Of a stretch of DNA of 64,000 nt, positions 62,656 through 64,000 are shown piece by piece (position 1 is the stretch's first letter; every line of letters begins with the position of its first letter). The position numbers were made by a program, and so were the translations under genes. Below the pieces are notes generated by a model. The model ran no database searches and had not been told where the DNA came from. It was given only the letters and a program-made list of their open reading frames with translations. The stretch is from Archangium lansingense (GTDB lineage: Bacteria > Myxococcota > Myxococcia > Myxococcales > Myxococcaceae), in the NCBI RefSeq assembly GCF_026626635.1, contig NZ_JAPNKA010000001.1, positions 6,758,001 to 6,822,000 on the forward strand, in the 5' to 3' direction.

Positions 62656-64000
62656 CTACCAGATGCGCACGCGCTGCTCGGGCGCGAGGTAGAGCGTCTG
62701 CCCGGGCGCGGCACCGAAGGCCTGGTACCAGGCATCGATGTTGCGCACGGTCGACGCGCGGTACTCGCTCGGGGAGTGCCCGTCCGTCAGCAGGATGCGA
62801 CGCAGGGTCGGCTCCCGGTACTTGTTGCGCCAGACCTGTCCGAAGCCGAGGAAGAAGCGCTGCTCGCCAGAGAAGTTATCGAGCACCGGTGCCGGCTTCC
62901 CGCCCAGCGACAACCGGTAGCCATCCAACGCGATCGCCACACCGGCGATATCGGCGATGTTCTCTCCCAGGGTCAGCTCGCCATTGATCGCGAGGTCCGG
63001 CAGCGGGCGGTAGGCGCTGTACTGTGCGGCGAGCTCCTGGCCGGCGGCCTTGAACTTCTCCGCGTCCTCCTTCGTCCACCAGTTGGCCAGCTTGCCCCGC
63101 GCGTCGAACTGCGCCCCCACGTCATCGAAGCTGTGCACGATCTCGTGCCCGATGACCGAGCCGATGCCGCCGTAGTTCACCGCTGGATCGGCATTCGGAT
63201 CGAAGAACGGCGGCTGCAGGATGGCCGCGGGGAAGATGATGGAGTTCTGCTGCGGAGAGTTCAGCGCGTTCACCAGCTGCGGCACCATGAACCACTCCGA
63301 CCGGTCCACCGGTTTGCCGAGCTTGTTCAGGTTGCGCTGGTACTCGAAGCGCCACGCGCGCTGCGCATTGCCGTAGGCGTCCCCGCGCACAACCTCCAGT
63401 CCCGAGTAGTCCCGCCACTTCTCCGGATGGCCAATGCCCACCTGGAGTGTGCCCAGCTTCTCCTTCGCGCGCGCCTTCGTCTCCGGGGACATCCAGGCCA
63501 GCGTGTCGATGCGCTGGCCCAGCGCCGCGACGATGTTGCGCACCATCTTGTCGGCCTCGGCCTTGGCCTCCGGCGGGAAGTACTTCTCCACGTAGAGCTT
63601 GCCGATGGCCTCCCCCATCGCCTCGCCCGTGACATCGACGCCGCGCTTCCAGCGCTCACGCTGCTGCTTCGTTCCAGAGAGCACGCGGCCATGGAACGCG
63701 AAGGACTCGTCGACGAAGGCCTTGGGCAGGAAGGGCGCCGCGCGTGCGATGGTGTGGAAGGTCAGGTAGTCCTTCCAGGTCTGCACGGGCTCGCTGCCCA
63801 CCAGCTTCGAGATTCCCGTCAGCGCGCTCGGCTGCCAGATGATGAACTCGCGCTGCTGCCCGAGTCCCGCGGCGCCAAGGTAGGCCTCCCAGTCGAGGCC
63901 GGGCGCGCGCTTCGCCAGCTCGTTCCGGGGCCAGGGGTTGTTGACCTTGGTCACGTCCTGCGTGTCCACCTGGGTCCAGTGCACCCGGGCGATGTTGCGC
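62656..64000 (-). CDS. M13 family metallopeptidase (partial, N-terminus off window)
   Basis: At least 448 residues of a neprilysin-like (M13) zinc peptidase, running off the right edge in an open frame. The zinc motif VIGHEIVHSFDD (HExxH) and the third ligand in GENIADIAG are present, as is the terminal CxxW-like RVRIW end seen in family members. The family cleaves short peptides in the periplasm or outside. The stop is 62656-62658; its N-terminal signal peptide is expected beyond the window. Confidence 0.93.
   Translation of the reverse strand, partial: RNIARVHWTQVDTQDVTKVNNPWPRNELAKRAPGLDWEAYLGAAGLGQQREFIIWQPSALTGISKLVGSEPVQTWKDYLTFHTIARAAPFLPKAFVDESFAFHGRVLSGTKQQRERWKRGVDVTGEAMGEAIGKLYVEKYFPPEAKAEADKMVRNIVAALGQRIDTLAWMSPETKARAKEKLGTLQVGIGHPEKWRDYSGLEVVRGDAYGNAQRAWRFEYQRNLNKLGKPVDRSEWFMVPQLVNALNSPQQNSIIFPAAILQPPFFDPNADPAVNYGGIGSVIGHEIVHSFDDVGAQFDARGKLANWWTKEDAEKFKAAGQELAAQYSAYRPLPDLAINGELTLGENIADIAGVAIALDGYRLSLGGKPAPVLDNFSGEQRFFLGFGQVWRNKYREPTLRRILLTDGHSPSEYRASTVRNIDAWYQAFGAAPGQTLYLAPEQRVRIW

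Noticed and set aside
62581-62660. tRNA-like GGTTCGAATC and GGTAGCGCAG sequences on the minus strand
   Set aside because: The presumed T-stem does not pair and no acceptor or anticodon stem can be drawn; no tRNA gene is supported in the window.

Overview
The window is about 68% GC chromosomal DNA from a myxobacterium, most likely a Cystobacterineae relative (Archangium, Cystobacter or Melittangium type). The evidence is a MYXO-CTERM sorting tail on the protein at 34287-35300, Asp-Ala-Gly linkers in surface lipoproteins, a PilZ-Hsp70 fusion, many secreted lipoproteins of unknown function, and a mix of core genes with strong third-position GC bias. Functions are assigned by recognising motifs by eye; no database search was run.

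Left third (1-29.8 kb, mostly housekeeping): the end of a CoA-transferase A subunit and its B subunit, an RlmD/TrmA-type RNA methyltransferase, a CoxE-like VWA protein, miaB, a cyclic-nucleotide-binding protein, a DedA protein, the PilZ-Hsp70 fusion, guaB and guaA (separated by a divergent lipoprotein), an S46 dipeptidyl-peptidase and a Ser/Thr kinase. A long leftward block then reads, in transcription order, acyl-CoA carboxylase beta, acyl-CoA dehydrogenase, an unknown gene, rnc, cyclophilin, era, der, a YfgM-like protein, a BamB-like lipoprotein, a NUDIX hydrolase and a YprB-type RNase H-like protein. Several of these genes overlap by 1-4 bases. The rnc-era and der-yfgM-bamB neighbourhoods match the order known from gammaproteobacteria and link RNA processing, ribosome assembly and outer-membrane biogenesis.

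Middle (29.8-44.1 kb, accessory): envelope and secreted proteins (a TonB-like proline-rich protein, a lipoprotein with POTRA-like and HEAT-like regions, an NTF2-like protein, the MYXO-CTERM protein), a PH-domain protein, and a DUF2239 gene whose promoter carries four same-orientation ACCCGGG-centred repeats. Then come a 2-hydroxyacid dehydrogenase, an orphan histidine kinase, a DUF4157 protein, a histone-deacetylase-like enzyme, and a TetR regulator coupled to an alpha/beta hydrolase.

44.1-52.5 kb is a complete cbb3 cytochrome oxidase locus on the minus strand (ccoI-ccoS-ccoNO-ccoQ-ccoP-ccoG plus a small cytochrome c) with a divergent TauE/SafE gene. CcoN and CcoO are fused, and CcoP has only one haem site.

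52.5-64 kb: an AraC regulator divergent from an Old Yellow Enzyme, a Cys-rich secreted protein of lower GC, HD-domain and LysR genes, a secreted PD-(D/E)XK-like protein next to a cytosolic unknown (possible effector and immunity pair), a DUF418 membrane protein, a GH114-like glycosidase lipoprotein, a VOC protein, and an M13 metallopeptidase cut by the window end.

Most notable: the repeat-studded promoter of the DUF2239 gene combined with a ribbon-helix-helix-like segment in the protein; the candidate secreted nuclease and its neighbour; and two secreted Cys-rich proteins sharing a T-x-C-G-D-aromatic motif.
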